The notes beneath the pieces were generated by a model. It saw nothing but the letters and a program-made list of their open reading frames with translations. It made no database searches and was not told where the DNA came from. The position numbers were made by a program, and so were the translations under genes. Shown here one piece after another: positions 19,387 through 29,653 of a stretch of DNA of 43,573 nt. The stretch spans positions 1 to 43,573 of the forward strand of contig JAKSLN010000008.1 in the NCBI GenBank assembly GCA_024401165.1. Reading direction: 5' to 3'. Every line of letters begins with the position of its first letter. The stretch's first letter is position 1. The DNA comes from Bacteroidaceae bacterium (GTDB taxonomy: Bacteria > Bacteroidota > Bacteroidia > Bacteroidales > Bacteroidaceae).

Positions 19387-20870
19387 AACTTGAGCAACTG
19401 ATAGAGAACAATGCCCCCTTGCAACTTGTTGGCAAGAGCGAGGTGGACGTGACAGGCATTGAGATTGACTCTCGACGTGTCCAACCAGGATGCGCCTTTG
19501 TAGCCATGCGAGGCACACAAGTTGACGGTCATGCGTATATCCAGAAAGCTGTTGAACAGGGTGCGGCCGTGGTTGTTTGCGAGACGCTTCCCGATACGTT
19601 GGCAGAAGGCGTGACGTACGTACAGTATGCTAATACGGAGGATGTGGTCGGTCCGCTGGCAACTCATTTCTATGGCGATCCGACAAAGCGCATGAAGCTG
19701 ATTGGCGTGACCGGAACCAACGGCAAGACGACCATCGCCACCTTGCTCTATAAAATGTTCCTGAAGTTTGGCTACAAGTGTGGTCTGTGCAGTACCGTAT
19801 GTAACTATATAAATGAGGTGCCCGTTCCCACCGAATGTACCACGCCTGATCCCATTACACTGAACCGCCTGTTCGGACAGATGGCCGATGAAGGCTGCGA
19901 ATATGCTTTCATGGAGGTGAGCAGCCACAGCGTGGCTCAGAAGCGCATCGGTGGACTGACTTTCGCTGGTGGCATCTTCACCAATCTGACCCGTGACCAT
20001 CTGGACTACCATAAAACTTTCGAGAACTATCGCGATGCCAAGAAAGCCTTTTTTGACATGTTGCCCAAGGATGCCTTTGCCGTAACCAATGCCGATGACA
20101 AGAATGGCATGATCATGGTACAGAACACCAAGGCCACGGTAAAGACCTACTCGCTGCGTGCAGCAGCGGACTACAAGGCTAAGATCCTGGAGGAAGGCTT
20201 CGAGGGCATGAATCTCGAATTGGATGGTATGGAGACGTTCGTTCAGTTTGTGGGTCGCTTCAACGTGTCTAACTTGCTGGCCGTCTACGGTGCGGCAAGG
20301 ATGATGGCAGAACATCAGTCTACAGACAACGGACAGCGCATAGGGAAAGAAGACATCCTGATTGCCCTGAGCACGCTGAAGCCTGTCAACGGACGCTTTG
20401 AGAGCATCCGAAGCAAGGAAGGCGTGACCGCCATCGTTGATTATGCCCATACGCCCGATGCTCTGGTGAATGTGCTGACCACCATCAACGAGGTGCTGCA
20501 ACACAAGGGCGAGTGTTGGACCATTTGCGGTGCCGGCGGTAACCGTGATAAGGGTAAGCGTCCCCTCATGGCACAAGAGTCGGTGAAGCATAGCGACCGT
20601 GTCATCATCACCAGTGACAATCCCCGCAACGAGGAACCTCAGGACATCATCAACGACATGCTGGCAGGCCTCGATGACGAGCAGAAGCGCAAGGTGCTGA
20701 CCATCGTTGATCGCAGGGAAGCCATCCGCACGGCCTGCATGATGGCCAAACCTGGTGACGTCATCCTGATTGCTGGCAAAGGTCACGAGGACTACCAGAT
20801 CATCAAGGGGGTGAAGTATCACTTCGATGATCACGAGGTGGTACGTGAAGCGTTTGGGTTGGATTCATAG
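19383..20870 (+). CDS. murE: UDP-MurNAc-L-Ala-D-Glu: meso-diaminopimelate ligase
   Basis: 495 residues; three Mur ligase domains. The ATP loop [10 protein letters not shown] is at residues 108-117. The motif D412-N-P-R415 marks meso-diaminopimelate rather than lysine as the added third residue, in line with Gram-negative peptidoglycan. The start overlaps the ftsI stop by 4 bp. MurE works in the cytoplasm before MurF, whose gene is not in this cluster. Confidence 0.98.
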   Translation: MKLEQLIENNAPLQLVGKSEVDVTGIEIDSRRVQPGCAFVAMRGTQVDGHAYIQKAVEQGAAVVVCETLPDTLAEGVTYVQYANTEDVVGPLATHFYGDPTKRMKLIGVTGTNGKTTIATLLYKMFLKFGYKCGLCSTVCNYINEVPVPTECTTPDPITLNRLFGQMADEGCEYAFMEVSSHSVAQKRIGGLTFAGGIFTNLTRDHLDYHKTFENYRDAKKAFFDMLPKDAFAVTNADDKNGMIMVQNTKATVKTYSLRAAADYKAKILEEGFEGMNLELDGMETFVQFVGRFNVSNLLAVYGAARMMAEHQSTDNGQRIGKEDILIALSTLKPVNGRFESIRSKEGVTAIVDYAHTPDALVNVLTTINEVLQHKGECWTICGAGGNRDKGKRPLMAQESVKHSDRVIITSDNPRNEEPQDIINDMLAGLDDEQKRKVLTIVDRREAIRTACMMAKPGDVILIAGKGHEDYQIIKGVKYHFDDHEVVREAFGLDS

Positions 20871-20949
20871 TTGTTCGACTACTGATTTAATTGCTCCATT
20901 TTACACTTCAATCTATTCTCTTTACATTTAAAATCCTACCCTTGACAAT

Positions 20950-22212
20950 ATGCTATACTATTTGTTCAGATATCTTGAAGATTTTGGAATCCCAGGTTCT
21001 CACCTATGGGCTTACATCTCGTTCCGTGGTTTATTGACGCTGGTTTTGTCGTTGATTATTTCTGCATGGTTTGGTGAGTACTTCATCAAATGGATGAAGT
21101 GTCACAATGCCAGTGAGACACAGCGCGACGCCAGCATTGATCCCTTTGGCGTGAATAAGGTTGATGTGCCCACGATGGGTGGTATCATTATCATCGTGGC
21201 AACGGTGGTGCCCTGTCTGCTGCTGGGACGATTGCGCAATATCTACATGTTGCTGATGCTGGGTACCATCTTGTTGCTGGGACTGTTGGGCTTCCTAGAC
21301 GATTATGTCAAGATGAAGCGTACGAAGGACGGCATCAAACCTCGTTTCAAACTGATTGGACAAGCTGGCCTGGGACTGGTTGTTGGTCTGACGTTGTGGC
21401 TCAGTCCAGATGCCGTTATCCAGGAGAATCACACAACGGTGAAGGCAAATCACGAAGTGGTGGTACACAATACGAAGAAGGTGAAGAGTACCGATACAAC
21501 CATTCCTTTTGTGAAGGATAACAACTTGAGTTACAGCGAGGCCATGTCCTTCATGGGTAAGTATAAGACGGCTGCCGGATGGATTTTGTTCGTCCTGGTA
21601 ACGACATTCATCGTGATGGCAGTGAGCAACGGTTCGAACCTGAACGATGGCATGGACGGCATGTGTGCCGGCAACTCTGCCATCATGGTTTTGACGCTGG
21701 GTGTCCTGGCCTATGTAAGCAGTCACACGGCGCTGGCATCTTATTTAAATATAATGTACATACCCGGTTCGGAGGAACTTGTGATTTTCTGCCTGGCATT
21801 TGTAGGCGCGCTGGTCGGTTTCTTGTGGTACAACAGCTATCCCGCTCAGGTGTTCATGGGTGATACCGGTTCGCTAGCCATTGGTGGCGTCATTGCCGTC
21901 ATGGCCGTCATTCTGCACAAGGAACTGTTGATTCCCCTGATCTGTTTCGTCTTCCTGGTTGAGAGCGTAAGCGTGATTCTGCAGACCAATGTGGCCCGAA
22001 TGGGTAACAAGCGTGGCGAGAAGTGGCGTGTGTTTAAGCGTGCTCCCATCCATGATACGTTCCGTGTGAAACCTGGTCAGCTGGCAAGTGACCTGAAAGT
22101 GTATTTCAACTGGCCTAAGGGGTGCTGGTTGGAGTCTAAGATTACAACCCGTTTCTGGATCGTCACCATCATCATGTGTGCGTTGGCAGTAGTGACATTG
22201 AAAATTCGATAA
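20950..22212 (+). CDS. mraY: Phospho-MurNAc-pentapeptide transferase MraY (lipid I synthesis)
   Basis: 420 residues, longer than the roughly 360 of E. coli because of an insertion of some 45 hydrophilic residues (about 155-205) between membrane helices, which I believe is common in Bacteroidetes. Catalytic motifs are intact: D117-D118 (FLDDYVKMKR), N230-L-N-D-G-M-D-G237 and FMGDTGSLAIGG. It attaches phospho-MurNAc-pentapeptide to undecaprenyl phosphate at the inner membrane, using the product of the Mur ligases. A 79-bp gap separates it from murE; no clear promoter was seen in it. Confidence 0.98.
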   Translation: MLYYLFRYLEDFGIPGSHLWAYISFRGLLTLVLSLIISAWFGEYFIKWMKCHNASETQRDASIDPFGVNKVDVPTMGGIIIIVATVVPCLLLGRLRNIYMLLMLGTILLLGLLGFLDDYVKMKRTKDGIKPRFKLIGQAGLGLVVGLTLWLSPDAVIQENHTTVKANHEVVVHNTKKVKSTDTTIPFVKDNNLSYSEAMSFMGKYKTAAGWILFVLVTTFIVMAVSNGSNLNDGMDGMCAGNSAIMVLTLGVLAYVSSHTALASYLNIMYIPGSEELVIFCLAFVGALVGFLWYNSYPAQVFMGDTGSLAIGGVIAVMAVILHKELLIPLICFVFLVESVSVILQTNVARMGNKRGEKWRVFKRAPIHDTFRVKPGQLASDLKVYFNWPKGCWLESKITTRFWIVTIIMCALAVVTLKIR

Positions 22213-22227
22213 GAAAAAAAGAAAGAT

Positions 22228-23565
22228 ATGAGCAAGAGAATTGTAGTTCTGGGAGCTGCAGAAAGCGGAGTCGGCGCTGCTGCCTTGGCCAAGGTCAAGG
22301 GATTTGATGTGTTTGTAAGCGACATGGGCAAGATCAAGGATAATTATAAGGACATCCTTGTCCAGTATGAGGTGGCATGGGAGGAAGGCCAGCATACCGA
22401 AGCACTCATCATGAATGCTGATGAGGTGGTGAAGAGTCCTGGCATCCCTGAGAATGCACCCATGGTGCTGAAACTGAAGGCTGCTGGCATCCCCATCGTC
22501 AGCGAGATTGAGTTCGCGGGTCGCTACACCCACGCCAAGATGGTATGCATTACCGGCAGCAACGGTAAGACAACGACTACGAGTCTAATCTACCATATTT
22601 TCAAGTCGGCCGGTTACAATGTTGGCCTGGCAGGCAATATTGGTCGTTCGTTGGCCTTGCAGATAGCTGAAGGCAAGACCTATGACTACTATGTGATTGA
22701 ATTGTCCAGCTTCCAGTTGGATAACATGTACAAGTTCCGTGCCAACATTGCCGTCCTGCTCAATATCACGCCCGACCACCTGGACCGCTATGACAACTGC
22801 ATGCAGAACTACACCGACTCAAAGATGCGCATCCTCCAGAACCAGACGGAGGAAGACTCTTTTGTGTACTGGGCAGACGATCCCATCGTGAAGGAGGAGT
22901 TGAAGAAGTATGGCATCAAGTCGCGCAAGTGTCCCTTCAGTATTCTGAGCAAGGAGGGTATGATCGGTTATATCTCGGAGGGTAAGTATGTCATCGAGTA
23001 TCCCACTCCCTTCAATATGGAGCAGGAAGAATTGTCGCTGCGTGGCAAACATAATATGTACAATTCGCTGGCTGCCGGCATCACGGCCCATCTGAGTGGA
23101 GTCTCTGATGAAAAGTTACGTGAGTGCTTGGGTGACTTCGAAGGCGTAGAACATCGTTTGCAGAAGGTGGCCCGCATCGGTGGGGTGCAGTATATCAACG
23201 ACTCGAAGGCAACAAACGTGGATGCCTGTTGGTATGCGTTGGACAGCATGACGACGCCCACCATCCTTATCATTGGAGGTAAGGACAAGGGTAACGACTA
23301 CAACGCCATCAAGGATCTGGTGAAGGAAAAGTGTGCTGGCATCGTTTACCTTGGTGCAGACAACCAAAAACTGCACGACTTTTTCGATGGCATGGGTATC
23401 CCCGTTGCCGACACGCACAGCATGAAGGATTGCGTAACTGCTTGCAAACAGATGGCAAAGCCCGGCTACACGGTGTTATTGAGTCCTTGCTGTGCAAGTT
23501 TTGATTTGTTCAAGAATATGGAGGACCGCGGTGAGCAGTTCTGCCACTATGTAAATGAGATCTGA
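22228..23565 (+). CDS. murD: UDP-MurNAc-L-Ala: D-glutamate ligase
   Basis: 445 residues. The N-terminal Rossmann-like part starts RIVVLGAAESGVGAAALA, the ATP loop ITGSNGKTTTT is at residues 108-118, and the central block NITPDHLDRYDN and C-terminal INDSKATNVDACWYAL are typical MurD. It adds D-Glu to UDP-MurNAc-L-Ala in the cytoplasm. The stop codon shares one base with the ftsW start (TGATG), so the two are probably translationally coupled. Confidence 0.98.
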   Translation: MSKRIVVLGAAESGVGAAALAKVKGFDVFVSDMGKIKDNYKDILVQYEVAWEEGQHTEALIMNADEVVKSPGIPENAPMVLKLKAAGIPIVSEIEFAGRYTHAKMVCITGSNGKTTTTSLIYHIFKSAGYNVGLAGNIGRSLALQIAEGKTYDYYVIELSSFQLDNMYKFRANIAVLLNITPDHLDRYDNCMQNYTDSKMRILQNQTEEDSFVYWADDPIVKEELKKYGIKSRKCPFSILSKEGMIGYISEGKYVIEYPTPFNMEQEELSLRGKHNMYNSLAAGITAHLSGVSDEKLRECLGDFEGVEHRLQKVARIGGVQYINDSKATNVDACWYALDSMTTPTILIIGGKDKGNDYNAIKDLVKEKCAGIVYLGADNQKLHDFFDGMGIPVADTHSMKDCVTACKQMAKPGYTVLLSPCCASFDLFKNMEDRGEQFCHYVNEI

Positions 23566-24797
23566 TGAATATGCAATTGCCCCATACAACATTCAAGTCG
23601 AAAGGCTGGCTGCAAGGTGACATGGCCGTGTGGATGATACTCATCCTCCTGTGCGCTATTTCGCTCATCGAGGTGTATAGTGCTTCAAGCCGAGACAGCT
23701 ATGCATCAGGACGCTACTGGGGACCGGTCCTTGACCATGGTTTTATGGTATTCTTTGGCCTTTTCATCGCCTGGATTACACACATTATGCCCTGCAAACT
23801 GTTTAAACTCATCTGCACCTTCCTCGTGCTTGTTTCCATTGGCATGCTGGTGTATGCCCTTTTTGCTGGACAACGCATCAATGGCGCAGGTCGTTGGATA
23901 TCGTTCTTTGGACGATCCATCCAACCCAGTGAGTTTGCTAAGCTTTCGACAATTGGTTTTGTGTCTTTCCTGTTGACCATGCGCAATAAGGAAACTGGCG
24001 AGGCTCACATGGGTGGCGTGAAGTTTGCATTGGGGTTGACGGCAGTCATGTGTCTGCTTATTGCCTCTGAAAACTTCTCGACAGCCGGCATGCTTTTTGT
24101 TGTCGTCATGGCGCTGCTATGGATCGGTAAAACACCGACGAAGGTTATCCTGTGGATTGTGCTCCCGTTGATCGCGATAGGCAGTATCGGTTTTGTGACA
24201 GCCAAGACGATGCCAATTGAGACGGCACGTGAAATAGGTCAGAACGTATCGGCGCTGCACCGTCTGCCCACTTGGGTAGGTCGTCTGCAGAAGGGCGGTA
24301 GTCTGCCTGAGGATCCCAAAGAGTATAATGTCAACGACAACCAACAGGTTGCTCACGCACAGATAGCCATCGCTACGAGCAATGTGGTGGGCAAGGGGCC
24401 CGGCAACAGTGTTGAGCGCGACTATCTGCCCATGGCATTCTCCGACTATATCTATGCCATCATCATAGAAGAGGGCGGTATCGAGATGGCAGCTCTCGTC
24501 CTGTTCCTATACCTATTTTTATTATATAGGGCTTGGCGAATTGCAGGTCGTTGTGCAACGAGATTCCCTGCCTATTTGGTCATGGGTCTTTCGCTCATGC
24601 TCGTGATGCAGGCTCTGATCAATATGGGTGTGGCTGTAGGTTTGTTGCCCGTGACCGGACAACCTCTTCCCTTGGTCAGCAAGGGGGGGACATCGACCAT
24701 CATCACCTGTGCATACATTGGCATGATACTGAGTGTGAGCCGTTCGGCTCGTAAGATTCCTGAGATGGAAGTCGTAGACTGCGAGAACGCAGAATAA
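23565..24797 (+). CDS. ftsW: Septal peptidoglycan polymerase FtsW (SEDS family)
   Basis: 410 residues with about ten hydrophobic segments. SEDS signatures are present: the AGRWISFFGRSIQPSEFAK block, the loop VERDYLPMAFSDYIYAIIIEEGG, and PLPLVSKGGTSTI. FtsW polymerises glycan strands from lipid II and works with the FtsI transpeptidase of the same cluster. The start ATG at 23565 overlaps the murD stop; a second ATG at 23571 is a possible alternative. The KGG codons form a G7 tract (24683-24689). Confidence 0.97.
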   Translation: MNMQLPHTTFKSKGWLQGDMAVWMILILLCAISLIEVYSASSRDSYASGRYWGPVLDHGFMVFFGLFIAWITHIMPCKLFKLICTFLVLVSIGMLVYALFAGQRINGAGRWISFFGRSIQPSEFAKLSTIGFVSFLLTMRNKETGEAHMGGVKFALGLTAVMCLLIASENFSTAGMLFVVVMALLWIGKTPTKVILWIVLPLIAIGSIGFVTAKTMPIETAREIGQNVSALHRLPTWVGRLQKGGSLPEDPKEYNVNDNQQVAHAQIAIATSNVVGKGPGNSVERDYLPMAFSDYIYAIIIEEGGIEMAALVLFLYLFLLYRAWRIAGRCATRFPAYLVMGLSLMLVMQALINMGVAVGLLPVTGQPLPLVSKGGTSTIITCAYIGMILSVSRSARKIPEMEVVDCENAE

Positions 24798-24808
24798 AAG
24801 AAGTAAAA

Positions 24809-25918
24809 ATGGAAGATTTGAGAATCATCATAAGCGGTGGCGGTACGGGAGGACACATCTTCCCTGCAGTGAGCATTGCCAATGCCATCAAGCAAATCAA
24901 ACCGAATGCAAAGATTCTGTTTGTTGGTGCGGAGGGGCGTATGGAGATGACGCGCGTGCCAGCAGCCGGATACGAAATAAAGGGGTTGCCTGTAAGAGGT
25001 TTGATTCGTCCTTTGTACAGCTTGAAGAACTTTGGCGTGATGCGTGACTTCTTCAAAAGCAAACGCATCGTCAAGAGCATCATCAAGGAATTTGCTCCTC
25101 AGGTGGTTGTGGGCGTGGGCGGTTATGCCAGCAGTCCAACCCTGAATGCCGCCCATTCGCTGGGCATACCTTGTCTCATCCAGGAGCAGAACTCCTTTGC
25201 CGGTGTCACAAACAAGTCGTTAGGCAAGAAGGCGGAGAAGATTTGTGTGGCTTATGAAGGCATGGAGCGTTTCTTCCCGAAAGATCGCATTGTGCTGACA
25301 GGCAACCCTGTTCGTCAGAATCTACTTCATGTGACTGAGAGCAAGGCAGAGTGTGCGGCAGCTTTCGGCATGAACATCGATTCACCCATCATTCTGCTCG
25401 TAGGCGGAAGTCTGGGGGCACGGACACTAAACGAGAGCGTACTGAACAACTTGCAGCAGATCGCCGATGCTCCCGTACAGTTCATTTGGCAAACAGGAAG
25501 CTACTACAAGCAGCAGATTGAAGAAAATCTGAAGGCAAATGGTAAACCTACCAATCTGTACGTCACCGATTTCGTGTCCCGTATGGACCAAGCCTATAAG
25601 GCGGCAGATCTGGTTATCAGTCGTGCAGGTGCTAGTAGCATCAGCGAACTTTGTTTGTTGGGCAAACCCTCCATTCTTGTGCCTTCTCCCAACGTGGCCG
25701 AAGACCATCAGACACACAATGCAATGGCACTTGTGAACAAGAATGCTGCATTGTATGTAAAGGATGTAGAGGCGCGTGAGAAACTCATTCCGTTAGCACT
25801 GCAGACGGTGACGGATGTGGCGAAGCTCCATCAACTCGGTGATAACGCCCTAGGAATGGCCTACCCCGATTCGGCAGAGGCTATTGCAGAGATGGTTTTG
25901 AAGTTGGCAAGAAGGTAG
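24809..25918 (+). CDS. murG: UDP-GlcNAc: lipid I GlcNAc transferase MurG (lipid II synthesis)
   Basis: 369 residues. GT-B fold with the glycine loop ISGGGTGGHIFPA (GGGTGGH at residues 10-16), GVGGYASSPTLNAA, IQEQNSFAGVTNK, the second loop LLVGGSLGART, and the C-domain SRAGASSISELCLLGKPSIL that binds UDP-GlcNAc. It converts lipid I to lipid II on the inner face of the membrane. It lies 11 bp after ftsW. Confidence 0.98.
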   Translation: MEDLRIIISGGGTGGHIFPAVSIANAIKQIKPNAKILFVGAEGRMEMTRVPAAGYEIKGLPVRGLIRPLYSLKNFGVMRDFFKSKRIVKSIIKEFAPQVVVGVGGYASSPTLNAAHSLGIPCLIQEQNSFAGVTNKSLGKKAEKICVAYEGMERFFPKDRIVLTGNPVRQNLLHVTESKAECAAAFGMNIDSPIILLVGGSLGARTLNESVLNNLQQIADAPVQFIWQTGSYYKQQIEENLKANGKPTNLYVTDFVSRMDQAYKAADLVISRAGASSISELCLLGKPSILVPSPNVAEDHQTHNAMALVNKNAALYVKDVEAREKLIPLALQTVTDVAKLHQLGDNALGMAYPDSAEAIAEMVLKLARR

Positions 25919-25989
25919 CTGGAGCGAAAAATGTTTGCTCTGGTATAGAAGAAAGATTACAAGACATAAATCATTAATCAAAGAAACTC

Positions 25990-27342
25990 GTGAAGGCAGT
26001 ATATTTTGTAGGTATCGGTGGCATAGGCATGAGCGCCATTGCCCGTTATTTCCTACACCAAGGACTGGTGGTAGGTGGGTATGACCGTACGCCCAGTGAA
26101 CTGACCCGTCGTCTGGAAGAGGAGGGCGCGCACATTCATTACGAAGAGAATGTTGACCTCATCCCCGAGGCATGTAAAGATAAACAGTCGACGCTCGTCA
26201 TCTACACGCCAGCAATCCCTGCAACACACCAAGAATTGGTGTTCTTCCGTGAAGGAGGTTTCGACATCCAGAAGCGTGCACAGGTGCTTGGCACCCTGAC
26301 GCGTGCCCATAAGGGACTCTGCGTGGCAGGTACCCACGGAAAGACCACGACGAGTAGCATGGCAGCTCACCTGTTGCATCAGAGCCATGTGGACTGCAAC
26401 GCCTTCCTTGGAGGCATCACTAAGAATTATGGCACCAACTACATCTTGAGCAACAAGAGTGACTACGTTGTAATTGAGGCCGATGAGTTCGACCGATCAT
26501 TTCATTGGCTTTCACCTTATGCAACCGTCATTACGGCAACGGACTCAGACCATCTGGACATTTATGGCACAGAGGAGGCGTACCTGGAGAGCTTTGCCCA
26601 CTATACTAGCCTTATTGTGGAGGGTGGTTATCTCATCTTGCACGAGGACTTGAAGATGCAACCGCGCACCGGAAACGGTGTGACAACCTATACTTATGCT
26701 CGTGAAAAGGGTGACTTCCATGCCGAGAACATCAAGATTGGTGGTGGTGAGATTACCTTTGACCTGGTTTCGCCTCTTGGCAACATCAAGGATATCCGCC
26801 TAGGTGTTCCTGTGAGCGTTAATATCGACAATGGCATTGCAGCAATGGCACTGGCGCAGATTGCCGGTGTTTCGACACCTGAAATCCGCGAGTCTATGGC
26901 ATCGTTCAGTGGTGTCGACCGCCGCTTCGACTTCCGCGTGAAGACGGATAAGATGGTCTATTTGAGTGACTATGCTCATCATCCGGAAGAGATTCGCCAG
27001 AGTATCCTCAGCATAAAGCAACTCTATGCGGACAAGCGTGTCAAGGCCATCTTTCAACCTCATCTATATACTCGCACGCGTGACTTTTACTGCGAGTTCG
27101 CCGATGCCTTGTCGCTGCTCGACGATGTTGCTATTGTGGATATTTATCCAGCCCGTGAACTTCCTATTGAGGGGGTGACAAGCGCATTGATCTATGACCG
27201 ACTGACGAGTGCGAAGCGTGAGATGATACGCAAGGACGAGATCCTCGACTGTGTGAAACGAGGCGGATATGATGTGCTTGTCACGCTTGGCGCCGGTGAC
27301 ATCGAGGACTTCTCGGATGAGATTGCGTCTATCCTGAAATAA
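25990..27342 (+). CDS. murC: UDP-MurNAc: L-alanine ligase
   Basis: 450 residues from a GTG start at 25990, the only codon giving the correct N-terminus (VYFVGIGGIGMSAIA follows the start). The ATP loop AGTHGKTTTSS covers residues 113-123; EADEFDRSF, TDSDHLDIYG and DYAHHPEEI are the family blocks. It commits UDP-MurNAc to peptide-stem synthesis in the cytoplasm. A 71-bp gap follows murG; no promoter match was found there. Confidence 0.97.
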   Translation: MKAVYFVGIGGIGMSAIARYFLHQGLVVGGYDRTPSELTRRLEEEGAHIHYEENVDLIPEACKDKQSTLVIYTPAIPATHQELVFFREGGFDIQKRAQVLGTLTRAHKGLCVAGTHGKTTTSSMAAHLLHQSHVDCNAFLGGITKNYGTNYILSNKSDYVVIEADEFDRSFHWLSPYATVITATDSDHLDIYGTEEAYLESFAHYTSLIVEGGYLILHEDLKMQPRTGNGVTTYTYAREKGDFHAENIKIGGGEITFDLVSPLGNIKDIRLGVPVSVNIDNGIAAMALAQIAGVSTPEIRESMASFSGVDRRFDFRVKTDKMVYLSDYAHHPEEIRQSILSIKQLYADKRVKAIFQPHLYTRTRDFYCEFADALSLLDDVAIVDIYPARELPIEGVTSALIYDRLTSAKREMIRKDEILDCVKRGGYDVLVTLGAGDIEDFSDEIASILK

Positions 27343-27374
27343 GCATTTTGCTCCCAGAAAAGTAAGATACGTTA

Positions 27375-28259
27375 ATGAAGACTGCGTTCAAAATACTCAT
27401 GATCCTGGTTGTGGCCGGCTTTCTTGTCTGGTCGTTTGGAGGTTTTGATAAAAAGGCCGATGACCGAACATGCAAGGATGTGAAGCTTGTCGTGGAAGAC
27501 AGCCTCTCGTTGGGTATGATCAACGATGAGGAGGTTCTTGCTATCATGAAGGCTAACAAGATGTCGTTCAAGGGCAAAAAACTGATCGATATCAATTTGG
27601 TTGAGATAGAGAGAACGCTGAGCAAGAGTCCCTATATCGATACAGTGACATGCTCATTCAATGCATCTGGCGTGTTGCTGATGAAGGTACTGCCCAAGAT
27701 TCCCGCTCTCTATGTCATCCCCAACCGTGGAGAACCATATTTCTTGGACCGAAAAGGTGCGGACATGCCTGTTGGCAACTTATCCGGCAATCTTTGTGTT
27801 GCAACGGGAGACATTTCGAAGAAGTTTGCCCACGAACGCCTGGCTTCTGTTGCTCGATGTCTGCAGGATAGTGCCTTCTGGCGTGCCCAGGTGCAGCAGA
27901 TAGATGTGGTAAACGATCACGATATCCGCATGTACACCCGCTTTGCTAATCATGTCATCCTATTAGGAGAAGCAAATGACCTGCCTGATCAGTTATGGCG
28001 TCTGCGTGTTTTCTATGCCAAGGGATTGACGGAGATTGGATGGGATAAATATGAAGCCATCGATGTTTCGTTTGCTGGAATCGTTATAGGTCGGAAACCC
28101 GATGATGGCAAACGGAATGCAGAGTTGGAACCTCTTTTGCTTCCCACCCAGGATGCCGTTCAATCACTCGATACTTTGAATGCGGTTCAGGGCATACAAT
28201 CTGCTCAACCGTCGGTTCCGACAACCTCAGCTTCAGCCCCAACACCCCAAAAACAGTAA
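27375..28259 (+). CDS. ftsQ: Cell division protein FtsQ
   Basis: 294 residues. Short cytoplasmic tail, one membrane helix (about residues 6-24), then a POTRA-like region (KLVVEDSLSLGMINDEEVLAIM, KSPYIDTVTCSFNASGVLLMKV) and the FtsQ beta domain; it ends in a Pro/Ser/Thr-rich tail. The protein joins FtsL in the FtsQLB complex. Overall identity to E. coli FtsQ is low; the call relies on topology, the POTRA pattern and the place between murC and ftsA. Confidence 0.92.
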   Translation: MKTAFKILMILVVAGFLVWSFGGFDKKADDRTCKDVKLVVEDSLSLGMINDEEVLAIMKANKMSFKGKKLIDINLVEIERTLSKSPYIDTVTCSFNASGVLLMKVLPKIPALYVIPNRGEPYFLDRKGADMPVGNLSGNLCVATGDISKKFAHERLASVARCLQDSAFWRAQVQQIDVVNDHDIRMYTRFANHVILLGEANDLPDQLWRLRVFYAKGLTEIGWDKYEAIDVSFAGIVIGRKPDDGKRNAELEPLLLPTQDAVQSLDTLNAVQGIQSAQPSVPTTSASAPTPQKQ

Positions 28260-28294
28260 ATAAATTGTCTATACATAATTAAATATAACACACC

Positions 28295-29623
28295 ATGGTA
28301 GCAGCAGAAAACAACATCATCGTTGCCTTTGAATTGGGCAGTTCTGCCATTCGGGGAGTCGCCGGAAAGCGAGAAGCTGACGGCAGCATCCAGATTCTGG
28401 CAGTTGAGCAGGAACGGATAAGCGGCAGCATTCGTCGTGGCACTGTTTACAACATTAACAAGACCACTAATGCCATAACCCGCATCAAGGATCGCCTGAA
28501 CGAACGTCTGGGCGTCTACATTACCCGTGCCTATGTTGGCATTGCAGGCCAATCGCTGCATACGGCTGGCAATAAGGTGATTCGTGCCTGCGAGACAAAG
28601 GAGAAGATGACGCAGGAGGTTGTAGACATGTTGATGGACGAGAACCGTGCCGTTGAATATCCCGATCGTGAGATTCTGGATGTGGCACCTCAGGAGTACC
28701 GTCTGGGCATCGACAGTACGGCAGACCCCATAGGCATTCAGGCTGATCGCATTGAAGGACGCTACCTCAACATTATCGCCAGAAAGAGTCTGCAAGAAGA
28801 CATCCGTACATGCATGCGTGATGCCGGATTGGATATTGTGGAACTGCTGATTACGCCACTTGAACTGGCAAAGGCTCTGCTCCCTGATACGGAGAAGCGT
28901 TCCGGCTGCGCCTTGGTTGACATCGGTGCAGAGACAACGACGGTAGCCATCTTCACCAAGAATATTCTTCGCCACCTTGTTACCTTGCCCTTGGGTGGCA
29001 ATAATGTGACAACCGACCTCGCCAACTTGAAGAAAATGGAAATGGACGAGGCTGAATCGGTAAAGTTGAAGTTTGGAGTGGCTCAAGTCTCTGCCGATAA
29101 AATGGACTCAAACCGCCAGATACACATCAGCAGCAATCGCAATATCAGCGAGGAAGAACTGCAGCGCATTACCAGTGCTCGCTACGATGAGATTATCGCC
29201 AATGTGTGGAACCAGATAGGTAAGGACAAATGGCAGAATGATCTCCTTTCTGGTGTGACGCTGACAGGTGGTGGCGCTGCCATGCAAGGACTTGCCGAGG
29301 CATTTGCCAAGATGAAGAATTTCGACCCTGCTAAGATTAAGATTGCCAAGCAGCTTCTGTCTAGTATGCAGTGTGTGCCTTCCGTTGATAATTCGACAAT
29401 TGGTTTCAATGCGGCCATTGCCTTGCTCATGTCTGCAACCGAAGGATGCGTGGGTGAGGCACCTGTACAGCCCGATCCGGAAGAAATCATTGAAGAGACT
29501 TTGTCTGAAGCAGCAGAAACCGTACAGGCAGAAGAGCGCGAAGAGAACCCCAAGTCCAAGAAGAGGGGCATCTTTGGGCGTCTAGTAGATTTCGCCAAAG
29601 GAATGGTTGAAGATGAGGAATAA
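28295..29623 (+). CDS. ftsA: Cell division protein FtsA (actin-like FtsZ membrane anchor)
   Basis: 442 residues. Actin-fold phosphate loop FELGSSAIRG near residues 12-21, the family blocks VDIGAETTTVAIF and GVTLTGGGAAMQGL, and a C-terminal amphipathic helix (FGRLVDFAKGMVEDEE) that would tether it to the membrane. Between them an acidic linker (residues about 390-425) is typical of Bacteroidetes. It links FtsZ filaments to the membrane and recruits later division proteins. Upstream of ftsZ by 30 bp. Confidence 0.98.
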   Translation: MVAAENNIIVAFELGSSAIRGVAGKREADGSIQILAVEQERISGSIRRGTVYNINKTTNAITRIKDRLNERLGVYITRAYVGIAGQSLHTAGNKVIRACETKEKMTQEVVDMLMDENRAVEYPDREILDVAPQEYRLGIDSTADPIGIQADRIEGRYLNIIARKSLQEDIRTCMRDAGLDIVELLITPLELAKALLPDTEKRSGCALVDIGAETTTVAIFTKNILRHLVTLPLGGNNVTTDLANLKKMEMDEAESVKLKFGVAQVSADKMDSNRQIHISSNRNISEEELQRITSARYDEIIANVWNQIGKDKWQNDLLSGVTLTGGGAAMQGLAEAFAKMKNFDPAKIKIAKQLLSSMQCVPSVDNSTIGFNAAIALLMSATEGCVGEAPVQPDPEEIIEETLSEAAETVQAEEREENPKSKKRGIFGRLVDFAKGMVEDEE

Positions 29624-29653
29624 TTACTACGAACCCGATAAAAGATACGACAT

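Noticed and set aside
25919-25989. Weak GGAGC/GCTCT pairing in the murG-murC gap as a terminator
   Set aside because: Short stem with no T run, and the neighbouring genes belong to the same cluster.
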